A stretch of 64,000 nucleotides of DNA from NCBI RefSeq assembly GCF_000278115.1, contig NZ_JH725114.1, forward strand, positions 127,409-191,408, written 5' to 3'. Under the pieces are notes generated by a model. That model was not told the DNA's origin and did no database searches. It saw nothing but the letters and a program-made list of their open reading frames with translations. The position numbers and the translations under genes were made by a program. How positions within the stretch are numbered: position 1 is the stretch's first letter; every line of letters starts with the position of its first letter. Shown here one piece after another: positions 41,367 through 51,558 of the stretch. Source of the stretch: Bartonella sp. DB5-6. Lineage in GTDB: Bacteria; Pseudomonadota; Alphaproteobacteria; Rhizobiales; Rhizobiaceae.

Positions 41367-41828
41367 ATGACCAACGCGATTGAAAACCACCTGAAAAAAT
41401 TTGGAATCACTCTTCCTGAAGCAACACAACCCATTGCCAACTACGTAGCAGTTTCACAAAGCGGCAATCAACTCTTTATTTCTGGGCAGCTCCCCCTTTT
41501 TGATGGAAAGCCAATCGTAACCGGCAAAGTTGGTGCAACTGTTAGCGTTGAACAAGCAAAAAAATCAGCAGAAACCTGTGCACTCAATATCCTCGCGCAA
41601 ATCAAGGCAGCTCTTGGTGATTTAAATAGAATAAAACGTGTAGTAAAAATTACTGTTTTTGTTGCCGTAGACCCTCATTTTACTGATATCCCCCTTATCG
41701 CCAATGGAGCTTCCGATTTACTCACTAATATCCTTGGTGAAGCTGGGAAACATGCTCGTTCTGCTATTGGTGTTGCCTCTCTTCCTATGAACGTTCCAGT
41801 AGAAGTTGAAGCCATCATAGAAATTTAA
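41367..41828 (+). CDS. ridA: RidA/YER057c/UK114 family protein (enamine/imine deaminase)
   Basis: 153 residues, the larger RidA subgroup. RidA proteins hydrolyse reactive enamine/imine intermediates of amino-acid enzymes, such as those made by serine dehydratases. Motifs: YVAVSQSGNQLFISGQLP, AKKSAETCALNILAQIKAALGDLNRI and the C-terminal RSAIGVASLPMNVPVEVEAI with the arginine that binds carboxylates. The ATG at 41367 has GGAG upstream. It stands alone, divergent from eipB. Confidence 0.88.
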   Translation: MTNAIENHLKKFGITLPEATQPIANYVAVSQSGNQLFISGQLPLFDGKPIVTGKVGATVSVEQAKKSAETCALNILAQIKAALGDLNRIKRVVKITVFVAVDPHFTDIPLIANGASDLLTNILGEAGKHARSAIGVASLPMNVPVEVEAIIEI

Positions 41829-41965
41829 GCCCTCATCAATAACAACACGTTCATAAAATGACAACCAAATACGAAATCTCTCTTTAATTTTGGCTCTCTA
41901 TTAACCATTACATGCTTTAGTTTTTTTAAAATTCTGAATTACAAAGCCTAAAAGGAAATATTTGT

Positions 41966-42388
41966 ATGAAACAGACTTATGATGACAATAATATTTTTGC
42001 TAAATTGATTCGCAATGAAATTCCTTCAGTTCGTGTCTATGAAGATGATGATGTTATTGCGTTCATGGATATCATGCCACAAGCACCAGGACACACGCTG
42101 GTTATACCAAGAAAAGGCTCTAGAAACCTACTGGATGCGGATACTGAAACATTATTTCCAGTTATTAAAGCTGTTCAAAAAATCGCCAATGCCGCCAAAA
42201 AAGCCTTTCAGGCAGATGGTATAACAATCATGCAATTTAATGAATCTGCTAGTCACCAAACCGTTTATCATCTCCATTTCCATATTATACCACGTATGAA
42301 AGGAATAGAGCTTTGCCCCCATAATGATGTTATAACGCCTACAGAAATACTTGAAGAAAATGCAAAAAAAATCCGTGCAGCTCTTTAA
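41966..42388 (+). CDS. HIT family nucleotide hydrolase/transferase
   Basis: 140 residues. The histidine triad is seen as HQTVYHLHFHIIPRM (HxHxH), with the HTLVIPRKGSRNLLDAD segment before it. Hint-type nucleoside phosphoramidase or related activity is likely; the substrate is unknown. AAGGAAA precedes the ATG at 41966. Converges on clpA with a 7-bp gap. Confidence 0.9.
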   Translation: MKQTYDDNNIFAKLIRNEIPSVRVYEDDDVIAFMDIMPQAPGHTLVIPRKGSRNLLDADTETLFPVIKAVQKIANAAKKAFQADGITIMQFNESASHQTVYHLHFHIIPRMKGIELCPHNDVITPTEILEENAKKIRAAL

Positions 42389-42395
42389 AGTGCCC

Positions 42396-44747
42396 TTAAG
42401 TTATTGAGCTTTTTTTCTTCACACGTTTTTTTATCAAATGCGTTGTTGCGTTATTCTTTGAATCAACAGACATACCGGAAGGTGAAATTTTTAACTGTAA
42501 TTTCTCTTTTCCTCCATTTGATCTTTGTGTCAATACGCGAACTGTGCCACCATTGCGCAATTTTCCAAATAAAATTTCGTCAGCTAATGGCTTCTTAATA
42601 TATTCTTGTATAACACGATTCAATGGGCGTGCTCCCATCTGAGAATCGTATCCTTTATTGGCAAGCCAAGTCATAGCAAGAGGAGTTAATTCAAAACAAA
42701 TTCCTCGATCAGCTAATTGGGCTTCAAGTTGAAAAATAAATTTTTGTATGATCTGATTGATGATTAACTGAGATAAAGGTGCAAATGGTATGATTGCATC
42801 TAGCCGGTTACGAAATTCCGGTGTAAAGAGCCGATTAATTGCTTCAATGTCATCACCCTCACGGAGCACTTTGCCAAATCCGATAGCTGGCTTTGCCATA
42901 TCTGAAGCACCAGCATTGGTCGTCATAATTAAAATGATATTACAGAAATCAATTTTTTTGCCATTGTGATCTGTTAACTTACCATAATCCATCACCTGTA
43001 ATAAAAGATTAAATAGCTCTGGATGCGCTTTTTCAATCTCATCCAGTAATAAGACAGCATGAGGCTGCTGATCAACTGCATCTGTAAGGAGACCGCCTTG
43101 ATCAAACCCTATGTAACCTGGAGGTGCCCCGATTAAGCGCGCCACTGTATGTCGTTCCATATATTCTGACATATCAAAACGTAATAATTCAACGCCTAAA
43201 GAAGATGCAAGTTGTTTTGCAACTTCCGTTTTTCCTACGCCTGTTGGTCCTGAAAATAAATAACTTCCTATCGGTTTGTCTGATTCGCGCAATCCTGCTC
43301 GCGCCAGCTTAATTGATGACACTAATGCTGAAATTGCCTGATCTTGTCCATAAACAACACGCTTAAGTTCTCTTTCAAGCTTGCTAAGCATCTTTTGATC
43401 ATCACCAGAAATTGATTTTGGTGGAATCCTTGCCATAGTAGCAATAGTCGCTTCAATTTCTTTAACTCCTATACTTTTTTTTCGTTGTTTTTTTGGCAAG
43501 AGCTTTTGCGCTGCACCACTTTCATCAACAACATCAATTGCTTTATCAGGTAAGCGTCGATCAATCATATAACGTGAAGATAACTCTACGGACGCTCTTA
43601 TCGCTTCATCAGTATATTTGATCTGATGGAACTTTTCAAAATAAGGCTTCAACCCTTGCAAAATCTTAATCGCATCAATAACAGAAGGCTCGTTCACATC
43701 AATTTTCTGAAAACGGCGTTCTAAAGCGCGATCTTGTTCAAAAATTTTGCGATATTCTCTGTACGTAGTCGAACCAATACATCGAATAGTTCCGGAAGAT
43801 AATGCAGGTTTTAAAAGATTTGCCGCATCTATATTCCCCCCCAATGTAGCTCCTGCTCCAATCAAGGTATGAATTTCATCAATAAATAAAACAGCATCTG
43901 GATACTGCTCAAATTCTTTCATAACTTGCTTTAACCGTTCTTCAAAATCACCACGATAGCGTGTACCAGCAATAAGTCCTCCCATATCAAGGGAAAATAT
44001 CGTTACATTTGACAAAACTTCAGGCACGTGCCCATCAACAATGCGTTTTGCTAATCCTTCAATCATGGCAGTTTTTCCAACTCCAGGATCACCAACCAAA
44101 AGAGGATTGTTTTTTGATCTTCGGCATAACACCTGAATCATGCGTGAAATTTCCATTTCACGACCAATTAATAAATCAACTTTTCCATTGCGTGCTTTAC
44201 AATTGAGATCAACACAATAACTCGTAAGTGCACTCGTTACCTTTTCACCATTGTCTGAAATCTGCTGATCTAATTGCTCTTCAAGCCCCTCAAGTAACAT
44301 GGATAATCCCTCATCTCGCGTGATACCATGTGAAATAAAACGCACAGCATCATAACGTGTCATTCCCATCTCTTGAAGGAAATATGCCGCATAACTTTCG
44401 CGCTCAGAAAAAATTGCAACGAGGACATTCGCTCCTGATACTTCGTCTTTTCCAGCTGATTGAGCATGAATCACCGCACGCTGGATAACACGCTGAAAGA
44501 ATGTTGTTGGTTTTGTATCCTCATCAGCTCTAATCTGTACATCCAATTCTGACTGGATATAGTTGGTTAAGCGCTCTCGCAATTCTTCTACGTCTACCTG
44601 ACAAGCTTGAATAACTGAATTTGCATCAGCATCATCTAACAAAGCAAGCAGAAGATGCTCCAATGTAGCATACTCATGCCGCGCTTGAGCAGCAATTGTT
44701 AATGCACGGTGCAAAACCTCTTCAAGACTAGGTGTAAAAGATGGCAT
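42396..44747 (-). CDS. clpA: ATP-dependent Clp protease ATP-binding subunit ClpA
   Basis: AAA+ unfoldase that feeds ClpP. 783 residues: Clp N-domain repeats (PSFTPSLEEVLHRALTIAAQ...), first AAA+ module with GDPGVGKT and VLFIDEIHTLIGAGAT, second with GPTGVGKT and LLLDEIEKAHPELFNLLLQ, and a basic C-terminal tail (KKRVKKKSS). The ClpP-binding IGL-type loop is expected between the second Walker motifs. GAGG precedes the ATG at 44747. clpS lies 6 bp upstream; clpP is not in the window. Confidence 0.95.
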   Translation of the reverse strand: MPSFTPSLEEVLHRALTIAAQARHEYATLEHLLLALLDDADANSVIQACQVDVEELRERLTNYIQSELDVQIRADEDTKPTTFFQRVIQRAVIHAQSAGKDEVSGANVLVAIFSERESYAAYFLQEMGMTRYDAVRFISHGITRDEGLSMLLEGLEEQLDQQISDNGEKVTSALTSYCVDLNCKARNGKVDLLIGREMEISRMIQVLCRRSKNNPLLVGDPGVGKTAMIEGLAKRIVDGHVPEVLSNVTIFSLDMGGLIAGTRYRGDFEERLKQVMKEFEQYPDAVLFIDEIHTLIGAGATLGGNIDAANLLKPALSSGTIRCIGSTTYREYRKIFEQDRALERRFQKIDVNEPSVIDAIKILQGLKPYFEKFHQIKYTDEAIRASVELSSRYMIDRRLPDKAIDVVDESGAAQKLLPKKQRKKSIGVKEIEATIATMARIPPKSISGDDQKMLSKLERELKRVVYGQDQAISALVSSIKLARAGLRESDKPIGSYLFSGPTGVGKTEVAKQLASSLGVELLRFDMSEYMERHTVARLIGAPPGYIGFDQGGLLTDAVDQQPHAVLLLDEIEKAHPELFNLLLQVMDYGKLTDHNGKKIDFCNIILIMTTNAGASDMAKPAIGFGKVLREGDDIEAINRLFTPEFRNRLDAIIPFAPLSQLIINQIIQKFIFQLEAQLADRGICFELTPLAMTWLANKGYDSQMGARPLNRVIQEYIKKPLADEILFGKLRNGGTVRVLTQRSNGGKEKLQLKISPSGMSVDSKNNATTHLIKKRVKKKSSIT

Positions 44748-44753
44748 AGTCCC

Positions 44754-45125
44754 TCACTTCCATACCATTACACACTGTAATGGATGTTCATTTTGACATG
44801 CGCATTCTCTAACTTGTACTACCTTCATTTCAGCAACTTCATAACTATAAATTCCGCATTCGCCTACCCCATTGTGATGAACATTTAACATAATATGTGT
44901 TGCTTCTTCGAAACTTTTTTTAAAAAAGTTTTTCAAAACAAAAACAACAAAATCCATAGGTGTATAATCATCATTGAGTAAAAGAATACGATATAACTTA
45001 GGCTTTTGAATTTTTAGTTTAATTGTGGGCATTATAATAGCATCATGCCTGCTTTTATCCCAATTCTTGCCCTTTTCATTGTGCATAATGTGCGCTATAG
45101 GGTTCGTTGTTAGCTTCTGTACCAT
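44754..45125 (-). CDS. clpS: ClpS adaptor protein
   Basis: Presents N-degron substrates to ClpAP. 123 residues from the ATG at 45125 (GAGA seven bases upstream). The frame is open to an ATG at 45173, where the Shine-Dalgarno is too far away. The core [52 protein letters not shown] contains the residues that bind ClpA and the N-degron. The N-terminal 30 residues are basic and probably disordered. Operon with clpA. Confidence 0.92.
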   Translation of the reverse strand: MVQKLTTNPIAHIMHNEKGKNWDKSRHDAIIMPTIKLKIQKPKLYRILLLNDDYTPMDFVVFVLKNFFKKSFEEATHIMLNVHHNGVGECGIYSYEVAEMKVVQVRECACQNEHPLQCVMVWK

Positions 45126-45368
45126 TGTCGTTTCTCGTGTAGCACATTTTTTATTAACCTTAAGTTCTTCCATAACTATTGTAATACCTCTTTATGTGAA
45201 GAAGAAAATTTCCTACTATGGTTAGATTGCAAATCAAATATGGAACCTCAAAATAATTTCTGTAAATAAATTAGTAATACCGTTCGTCTAAATTGCATCA
45301 ATAAGCTACAAAAAATAAGGAGCTTAACAAAAGATCTTTAGAGTAAATGGTGAAATAGGATAGTGCAA

Positions 45369-46718
45369 GTGTATATTAACTGCCAAAAAATTATGTATTG
45401 CTATAAAAAGATAGCAATTGTTTTTATTGTTTTAGCTTTTTCTTACTCTTGGGCATCAGCTACCCCTCAAGGTGCCTATCCTGATAAGTACGCTGCTATC
45501 GTTATAGATGCAAATACAGGAAAAACTTTATTTCAAGCTAACGCAACACTGAAACGTTATCCTGCTTCTTTAACAAAAATGATGACGCTGTACATACTCT
45601 TTGAAGCAATGCATATGCGTCGTGTAACACCAAATACACCAATCCCTATCTCACATTATGCAGCAACACGTCCACCAACAAAAATCGGATTTAAAGCAGG
45701 CCAAACAATTTCTGCACAAGCAGCGGCTAAAGCGCTCATTACAAAATCAGCAAATGATGTTGCTACTGCTATTGCAGAATATCTCGGCGGTAATGAAAAG
45801 AAATTCGCTCGAATGATGACAGCTAAAGCCCGCAAACTTGGCATGATACATACGAATTTCGCAAATGCTTCAGGACTCCCTGATACGCGTAACTATTCTA
45901 CGGCACGTGATATGGCCACTTTATCATTGGCCTTGCGCAAACATTTTCCAAAACAGTATAACTTGTTCAAAATAAAAAGTTTTAATTTTCGTGGACATAC
46001 AATTAACAGCCACAATAAACTTATCAAAATAATGAAAGGTGTTGATGGAATTAAGACAGGCTATACACAAATGTCAGGTTCTAATTTAGCAACTTCAATG
46101 CGTCTTGAGGGGCGCTCTATCGTTGCTGTCGTTATGGGAGGTAAATCGTCTACCGCACGTGATGAGCATATGGCCAGCTTATTGAACCAGTATTTCCCAA
46201 AAGCAAGCCGGATGAAAAGCGATAGAAATTTTATGGCTTCTTTACACTATAACTTACCCACTGGCGCAAAGACTCCTATACCGATTTTAAAAACTGAGCC
46301 AACCAATTTTGATGATGAAATTTCTACTATGCTGACAGCATTTGTAGAACAATCTAAAAATTCCAATATGGCAATAGCTGCTGTAAACCAAGCAATTATA
46401 CCAATTCCTAACCCACAAAAAACAACGCCTATTGAGACTCATAAAATTGTTACGGCCTCTTTATCCACAGGCGCCGGATGGGCCATCCAAATTGGTTCTC
46501 TGCCCAATAAAGAACAAGCACAAGCTCTGCTTTTAAAAGCAAAAAACACAGCTTATTCTGCTTTAAAGAATGCGTCGTCACATATGCAACTGTTTGAAAA
46601 AAGTGGGCGTCGTTATTATCGTGCGCGATTTATAGGCTTTCAATCAAAAAAAACTGCATTCGATGCTTGTTCTACGTTAAAGAAAGCAAATTTTAACTGC
46701 TATACTGTAGCTTACTAA
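45369..46718 (+). CDS. D-alanyl-D-alanine carboxypeptidase with C-terminal SPOR domain
   Basis: Trims the D-Ala from peptidoglycan stem peptides in the periplasm (PBP5/6-type, S11 family). 449 residues from the GTG at 45369 (AGGA eight bases upstream). Signal peptide 10-30 (cleavage after WASA). SxxK at 67-70 (PASLTKM), SAN at 126-128 and KTG at 228-230 are all intact. A linker follows (about 300-365), then a SPOR domain (371-449, WAIQIGSLPNKEQAQALL) that binds denuded glycan at the division site. Complete. Confidence 0.92.
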   Translation: MYINCQKIMYCYKKIAIVFIVLAFSYSWASATPQGAYPDKYAAIVIDANTGKTLFQANATLKRYPASLTKMMTLYILFEAMHMRRVTPNTPIPISHYAATRPPTKIGFKAGQTISAQAAAKALITKSANDVATAIAEYLGGNEKKFARMMTAKARKLGMIHTNFANASGLPDTRNYSTARDMATLSLALRKHFPKQYNLFKIKSFNFRGHTINSHNKLIKIMKGVDGIKTGYTQMSGSNLATSMRLEGRSIVAVVMGGKSSTARDEHMASLLNQYFPKASRMKSDRNFMASLHYNLPTGAKTPIPILKTEPTNFDDEISTMLTAFVEQSKNSNMAIAAVNQAIIPIPNPQKTTPIETHKIVTASLSTGAGWAIQIGSLPNKEQAQALLLKAKNTAYSALKNASSHMQLFEKSGRRYYRARFIGFQSKKTAFDACSTLKKANFNCYTVAY

Positions 46719-46749
46719 AGGTTTTCGAATTCTGCGTAAGGATAGTATC

Positions 46750-47028
46750 ATGACACATAATGCTCTTGCTTCATCCCCTGAAAAAGAAAAATTATTGAAG
46801 CAATCATTTTTCCTCTCATTGCGCTCTCTTCACGATGCTGCAACAAGACTTGCTGGCTTAAAATATACTCCCACGACATTAGACACGCAGTCTCTTGTAA
46901 AACTTCTCATTTGCCAAACAACACGAAATCGTCGCCTCACAATGCCGCCTGTACGCATTCATTTACGCGTTGCCAGTAAAACCGGTAATGTACCGATTAA
47001 AATCCGTCTAGGTGCAACAAACGTTTAG
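46750..47028 (+). CDS. Small protein of unknown function
   Basis: 92 residues, not recognised. The ATG at 46750 has AAGGA eight bases upstream, which is good support. The N-terminal half is helical and the C-terminal part is basic (RNRRLTMPPVRIHLRVASKTG). No signal peptide or membrane segment. It follows the carboxypeptidase by 31 bp and may share its transcript. Confidence 0.55.
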   Translation: MTHNALASSPEKEKLLKQSFFLSLRSLHDAATRLAGLKYTPTTLDTQSLVKLLICQTTRNRRLTMPPVRIHLRVASKTGNVPIKIRLGATNV

Positions 47029-48052
47029 TTATATAGGTAATTTTCGTAAGAATTATTTTGTTAAAAAATATTTTCTTGCTTACAAGCTCTAAAACCCTTT
47101 AGAAGATGTACTTCTTCCTTTAATTTATAAGAATTGCGCCTGTAAATTTCTCTCCAACTCTCAGATCAACTTTCCCATAAAACCATCCCTTAGAGTGCCA
47201 GAAAATAGCAAATGTTTACTTATTTTTGGATTTGATACCCAAATTATCCTTGATATTCTTTCATAAGAAAAAAGTGGCTCCCAATGGATGCAAGCTTTTT
47301 AAATTTGTTAGATACTATCACAACAATTCAATGAAAAAAATTTTCTTCAATAACATATAAGTCCTTCCAAGAAACATAAACTCTGTACCAATTACCTAAA
47401 CCGTTTTTTTTAACTTGTATTCTTTTAAAAACACAAAACAATTTTAAGATACAACCCTTTACAGCTCTCCAGCCCCACTTCTCACCACCTCTCACGAATC
47501 GCCATAATCCAACAACCACTTTCCTCCTCCATACTCGCGCTTATACACCCAAAGGCCAGCGCCATCCTTATATTTGCCAATGTCCACGTGTTATTACTAC
47601 TTTTGCACTCACACAATTTGTTACACGCACGCCAACCCATCTCTCTCATTGCGATTGAATGGATTCTGCTGTTTTTTGCCAATAGTGAATGAAACTGAAA
47701 TATATTGTAATATCAAATAGTCTGCTATGATACGAAAAATCATGATATACACTTAGATATCAACTTCTTAACTCTTATTCAATATATCTTTATAAATATA
47801 ATTCATCGTTTTAACACTTGAGTAAGAGCCTCGAATATGGAAGTACCCTCTCATTTTTAATCTATTTTAAAGTAAATCAATAAAAATCGTTTATTAAGAA
47901 AAGACTAGAAACATACCTCTTTATGAGGCATTTCACTACAAGAACCGTTGGCGATACTGAGAGCTGACAGATATAATGAGAGTGTCTGCTTGTACTTTCA
48001 CAAACAATAAACAATGTGTAAAAAATTCTTAGATTAAGTACTTCTGCACACT
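47029..48052. other. 1-kb gap with a composition shift, no gene supported
   Basis: Flanks are AT-rich, but 47460-47660 is richer in C on the plus strand. Two overlapping minus-strand frames (47328-47519 and 47482-47682) in different frames cover it; neither has a Shine-Dalgarno or a known motif. It could be the remains of a gene broken by a frameshift, or non-coding. No tRNA or terminator seen. Confidence 0.45.
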
Positions 48053-49450
48053 TTAACAAGATATTGCATTGACTGCAAGGCCGGCTTTACTTGTTTCTTT
48101 ATAGCATTCACTCATATCATGCCCTGTCTGACGCATTGTTTCTATACAAGCATCAAGAGAAACAAAATGATCCCCATCACCATGTAAAGCAAGAGAAGAA
48201 GCTGTCACCGCCTTAACGGCTCCCATCGCGTTGCGCTCAATACAAGGAACCTGCACAAGACCTGCAACCGGATCACATGTCATCCCTAAATGATGCTCAA
48301 GCGCAATCTCTGCAGCATTTTCAATTTGAGCGGGTGTACCACCTAATGCTGCTGTCAGTCCTGCTGCTGCCATTGAAGATGCCGTTCCAACTTCACCCTG
48401 ACAACCAACTTCTGCACCAGAAATAGATGCATTGTGTTTAATGACACCACCAATGGCTGCAGCTGTCAGCAAAAAATTATGTATCCCCTGTCGATCTGAA
48501 CCATCATTAAATTGAAGATAATAACGCAAAACTGCGGGTACAACACCAGCAGCCCCATTCGTCGGTGCTGTAACAACACGACCACCAGCGGCATTTTCCT
48601 CATTCACGGCTATGGCATATACAGAAAGCCAATCGTTTGCCCAAAGTGGATGATTGCGATTTTTCCTTCGATTTTCCAAAAGCTTATCATGTAATTTTTT
48701 AGCACGCCTTGGAACATGCAACCCACCTGGCAACTCACCCTCTTTTGAAAGACCTCTATCAATACAATTTGTCATAGCTGAAAAAATCTCATCTAGCCCT
48801 GTATCAAGGACAGAACGCTCCATCTTCGTCTCTTCGTTTAGACGCTTCATTTCAGCAATTGAAAGTCCTGACTTTTCTGCCATTGATAACATTTTACGTG
48901 CCGAATCAAAGGGATATGGCACCTCAAGGGTTTCTTGTTGTATATTTCCATGCATATGGCTTAATTCATCCTCAGTCACAACAAAACCACCGCCGATAGA
49001 ATAATAAATCTGTCGCAAAAGAACATCTCCATCAGCATCAATTCCTTCAAACACAAGCCCATTAGCATGTCCAGGAAGGACTCTCTCTCGTTCAAAAATA
49101 AGATCACTTTGCAAATCAAACTGGTAAGCAGGATGGCCTTCTGGTTGCACTTTTTTTTCACGTGCAACCTTTTCTAACAGGAATCCCATAGAATCAGGAT
49201 CAACCGTAGAAGCTTTTTCTCCCAAAAGCCCTAATATAACAGCTCTATCTGTAGCATGACCAATTCCTGTGAAAGCCAAAGAACCATGAAGATAAACACG
49301 TATACGAGAAACTTCAGCACTAGAAGACTGAGAAAAATTTCGTACAAAAATTTCCTGCAAAAACATATTAGCCGCAGTCATCGGCCCCATTGTATGTGAG
49401 CTAGAAGGGCCAATACCAATTTTAAAAAGTTCAAAAACAGATAAAAACAC
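48053..49450 (-). CDS. sdaA: L-serine dehydratase, iron-sulfur type
   Basis: Deaminates serine to pyruvate and ammonia using a [4Fe-4S] cluster. 465 residues, single-chain form with beta and alpha parts. [16 protein letters not shown] begins the beta part; [28 protein letters not shown] and [19 protein letters not shown] the alpha part; cluster cysteines in [18 protein letters not shown] and near the end. The start is a GTG at 49450 behind AAGG; the codon before it is a stop. Serine is an important carbon source for intracellular bacteria; the RidA at 41367 could serve its product. Confidence 0.94.
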   Translation of the reverse strand: MFLSVFELFKIGIGPSSSHTMGPMTAANMFLQEIFVRNFSQSSSAEVSRIRVYLHGSLAFTGIGHATDRAVILGLLGEKASTVDPDSMGFLLEKVAREKKVQPEGHPAYQFDLQSDLIFERERVLPGHANGLVFEGIDADGDVLLRQIYYSIGGGFVVTEDELSHMHGNIQQETLEVPYPFDSARKMLSMAEKSGLSIAEMKRLNEETKMERSVLDTGLDEIFSAMTNCIDRGLSKEGELPGGLHVPRRAKKLHDKLLENRRKNRNHPLWANDWLSVYAIAVNEENAAGGRVVTAPTNGAAGVVPAVLRYYLQFNDGSDRQGIHNFLLTAAAIGGVIKHNASISGAEVGCQGEVGTASSMAAAGLTAALGGTPAQIENAAEIALEHHLGMTCDPVAGLVQVPCIERNAMGAVKAVTASSLALHGDGDHFVSLDACIETMRQTGHDMSECYKETSKAGLAVNAISC

Positions 49451-49786
49451 TCATCACCTTAAAACTACATATGGCTTGAGTATACGATCTTTTACCACAC
49501 TTGTCTCATTTAAAATCAAATTGTGAGATAAGCTAAAAAGATGACAGCAATAAATATGAAGGTCGCTCGTCTTGCTACCAACCAACATTTTCTTTCTACA
49601 GCACTTTCCATAGCTAACCTTTGAAACTGACAATAATTTCTTCTCACTGTCTTGATGCGTCAGCGTAGTAAAATAAGTGTTAATATGCAATATAAAAATC
49701 CAATAAGAATGAAAAATTCTCACTAAAATATTTTTCATCAAGCTCTAAAATTTTATATTCAATAGTATAAAACATTCTATGGATAT
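49451..49786. other. Intergenic stretch
   Basis: A 95-residue minus frame (49454-49741) fills this gap but has no coding features, is stop-adjacent to sdaA and lacks a convincing ribosome site. I treat the stretch as non-coding upstream DNA of sdaA. Confidence 0.5.
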
Positions 49787-50467
49787 TTAAATAAAACGTA
49801 CAAAGTTCTCAATTGGTTCGCGTTCAGTCTCAAAATTGTTTTCTGGAGCATGCGTATCGCGATAGCCAAGTGCCATACCACAAATAATTTGCCGATCAGA
49901 AGGCACAGATAAAAGGGTACGAATTTGTTTATGATAATCAGCAAAAGCAGCTTGAGGACACGTATCTAATCCAAACCCACGTGCTGCTAACATAATGGTC
50001 TGCATAAACATGCCCAAATCAAGCCAACTCCCCATTTCCATATCGTGATCCATTGTAAACAAAAGTCCAATAGGTGCACCAAAAAATGAAAAATTCCGCG
50101 CCTTTTGGTGAAGTATTTTTTCCTGTTCATCTTTTTGAATTCCAAGACTCTTGTAAAGATCCAAACCAATTTTTCGGCGCCTTGAAAGATAAGGCTCACG
50201 CCATTGACGTGGATAATAATGAAATTTACGCTCTCCTTTTACACCGGAGAGTACGAGTTGTGAGAGTTCTTGTCCTACTTGCTGTAATACATTCCCTGTA
50301 AGAACAATTACTTGCCACGGTTGGAGATTTGTTCCAGATGGTGCACGTGATGCAAATTTTAAGATTTCTTTGATCGTTTCCTGTGAAACTGGTTGATTAG
50401 TAAAAGCTCGAATTGACTTACGTGACAGAATAGATTGGAAAATATCAACAGTAGAGCCCTCTGTCAT
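49787..50467 (-). CDS. Nitroreductase family protein
   Basis: FMN-dependent reductase fold, 226 residues. Typical N-terminus SRKSIRAFTNQPVSQETIKEILKFASRAPSGTNLQPWQV (written here as one family block at residues 14-52), FMN-binding arginines included. The C-terminal part has ICGMALGYRD. Substrate unknown: quinones, nitroaromatics or flavin. GAGAAAG precedes the ATG at 50467. Single gene. Confidence 0.88.
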   Translation of the reverse strand: MTEGSTVDIFQSILSRKSIRAFTNQPVSQETIKEILKFASRAPSGTNLQPWQVIVLTGNVLQQVGQELSQLVLSGVKGERKFHYYPRQWREPYLSRRRKIGLDLYKSLGIQKDEQEKILHQKARNFSFFGAPIGLLFTMDHDMEMGSWLDLGMFMQTIMLAARGFGLDTCPQAAFADYHKQIRTLLSVPSDRQIICGMALGYRDTHAPENNFETEREPIENFVRFI

Positions 50468-50690
50468 TGTTTTTACTTTCTCTTTTGAAAAGTGAACTTA
50501 AATATCGTTGTTTTCATATTCAAAGCCAAGATGTTTGAAAACACCTCTACAATCCTTTTCATCCAACCTATTTCTTCTATACAACTTGTATATTGAATAC
50601 TCAATTAATGACTGCTATTAGAAAGCAATACAGCTTATCTCTTTTTAATGGAGAAGAAGCCATTAGGAATGAATGCAATAAACTTTAAAA

Positions 50691-51077
50691 TCAACGATTA
50701 ACTCCCAATTCGGCTAAACTCTCAAAAAAAGTTTCCTCGATGTGTTCTAGGTCATGTAAAAGATCATCAATATCACGTTGCATCTGCTGTAAATCTGCCC
50801 GTTTTTTATTAATCCCTGCAATTAATTCTTTAAGCTTTTTCTCATCATCAGGTGGCTTTCCAACCATAATCAACATATCAGATATTTCAGACAACGAAAA
50901 TTTAACTCTTTTCGCACGTAATATTTGTTTTAATTTATGACGATCTGTTTGCGTATAAAACCGCATCCCCCCACGCCGGAAGGGTACCAGAAGCCCTTCT
51001 TCTTCATAATAACGCAAAGTCCGAGCAGTTATTGAAAATTCGCGAGTCAATTCACTAATTGAATAATATCCGTACAT
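50691..51077 (-). CDS. MerR family transcriptional regulator
   Basis: 128 residues. N-terminal winged helix-turn-helix YYSISELTREFSITARTLRYYEEEGLL, wing FRRGGMRFYTQTDRHKLKQI, then a dimerisation coiled coil (about 80-120). No conserved metal-binding cysteines at the C-terminus, so not a metal sensor of the MerR/CueR kind. The target is unknown; the nitroreductase downstream is one candidate. Confidence 0.88.
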   Translation of the reverse strand: MYGYYSISELTREFSITARTLRYYEEEGLLVPFRRGGMRFYTQTDRHKLKQILRAKRVKFSLSEISDMLIMVGKPPDDEKKLKELIAGINKKRADLQQMQRDIDDLLHDLEHIEETFFESLAELGVNR

Positions 51078-51494
51078 TTTATCATTCTGTTTTTATAAAA
51101 TTTTAGTTAGCATTTTATTCTTTTCTTTCCTGAAACTTTTAATAAAGAAATACAGAGTTTACTCGTCATGCAAGCATTCTTTATAGAAGATATCAATTCC
51201 AAAAAAAATTCTGGGAATATTCAAAATAAGTAGTTACCTTGTTTTCAGATAATATACCCGTTTTCCTCAACACATAGCGGCATTATCCTATGCGCTCTTC
51301 GACTTTAAATGTTTTGGAAATAAACTTTCTATCTGACACAGAAATAAGAAACTTTATAAATGAAGCAGCAAAAAAGATAAATATCATTATAAGAAAACAA
51401 CAACAAGCTACTAAGGATGCTTGAAACGGTAATAATCCTATAATTTTTACAGCCCTATTTATCAGAAAACACGTAACTTCTACATTTTGAGATC
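51078..51494. other. Intergenic stretch between rpoC and the MerR gene
   Basis: No gene seen. In many rhizobia the rpsL-rpsG-fusA-tuf cluster follows rpoC; here it does not. Confidence 0.5.
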
Positions 51495-51530
51495 TAAAAA
51501 ACGCCCTAATTATACCTTCGGGCGCTTTTG
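51495..51530 (-). terminator. Intrinsic terminator of the rpoBC operon
   Basis: On the minus strand, CGCCC (complement of 51520-51524) and GGGCG (complement of 51502-51506) with a 13-base loop are followed by TTTTTTAG. About 30 bp after the rpoC stop. Confidence 0.7.
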
Positions 51531-51558
51531 TATCTCTTTTTTTTAGAATGCATTCGAA

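Noticed and set aside
49454-49741. 95-residue minus frame upstream of sdaA
   Set aside because: No recognisable feature and no good ribosome site; likely chance.
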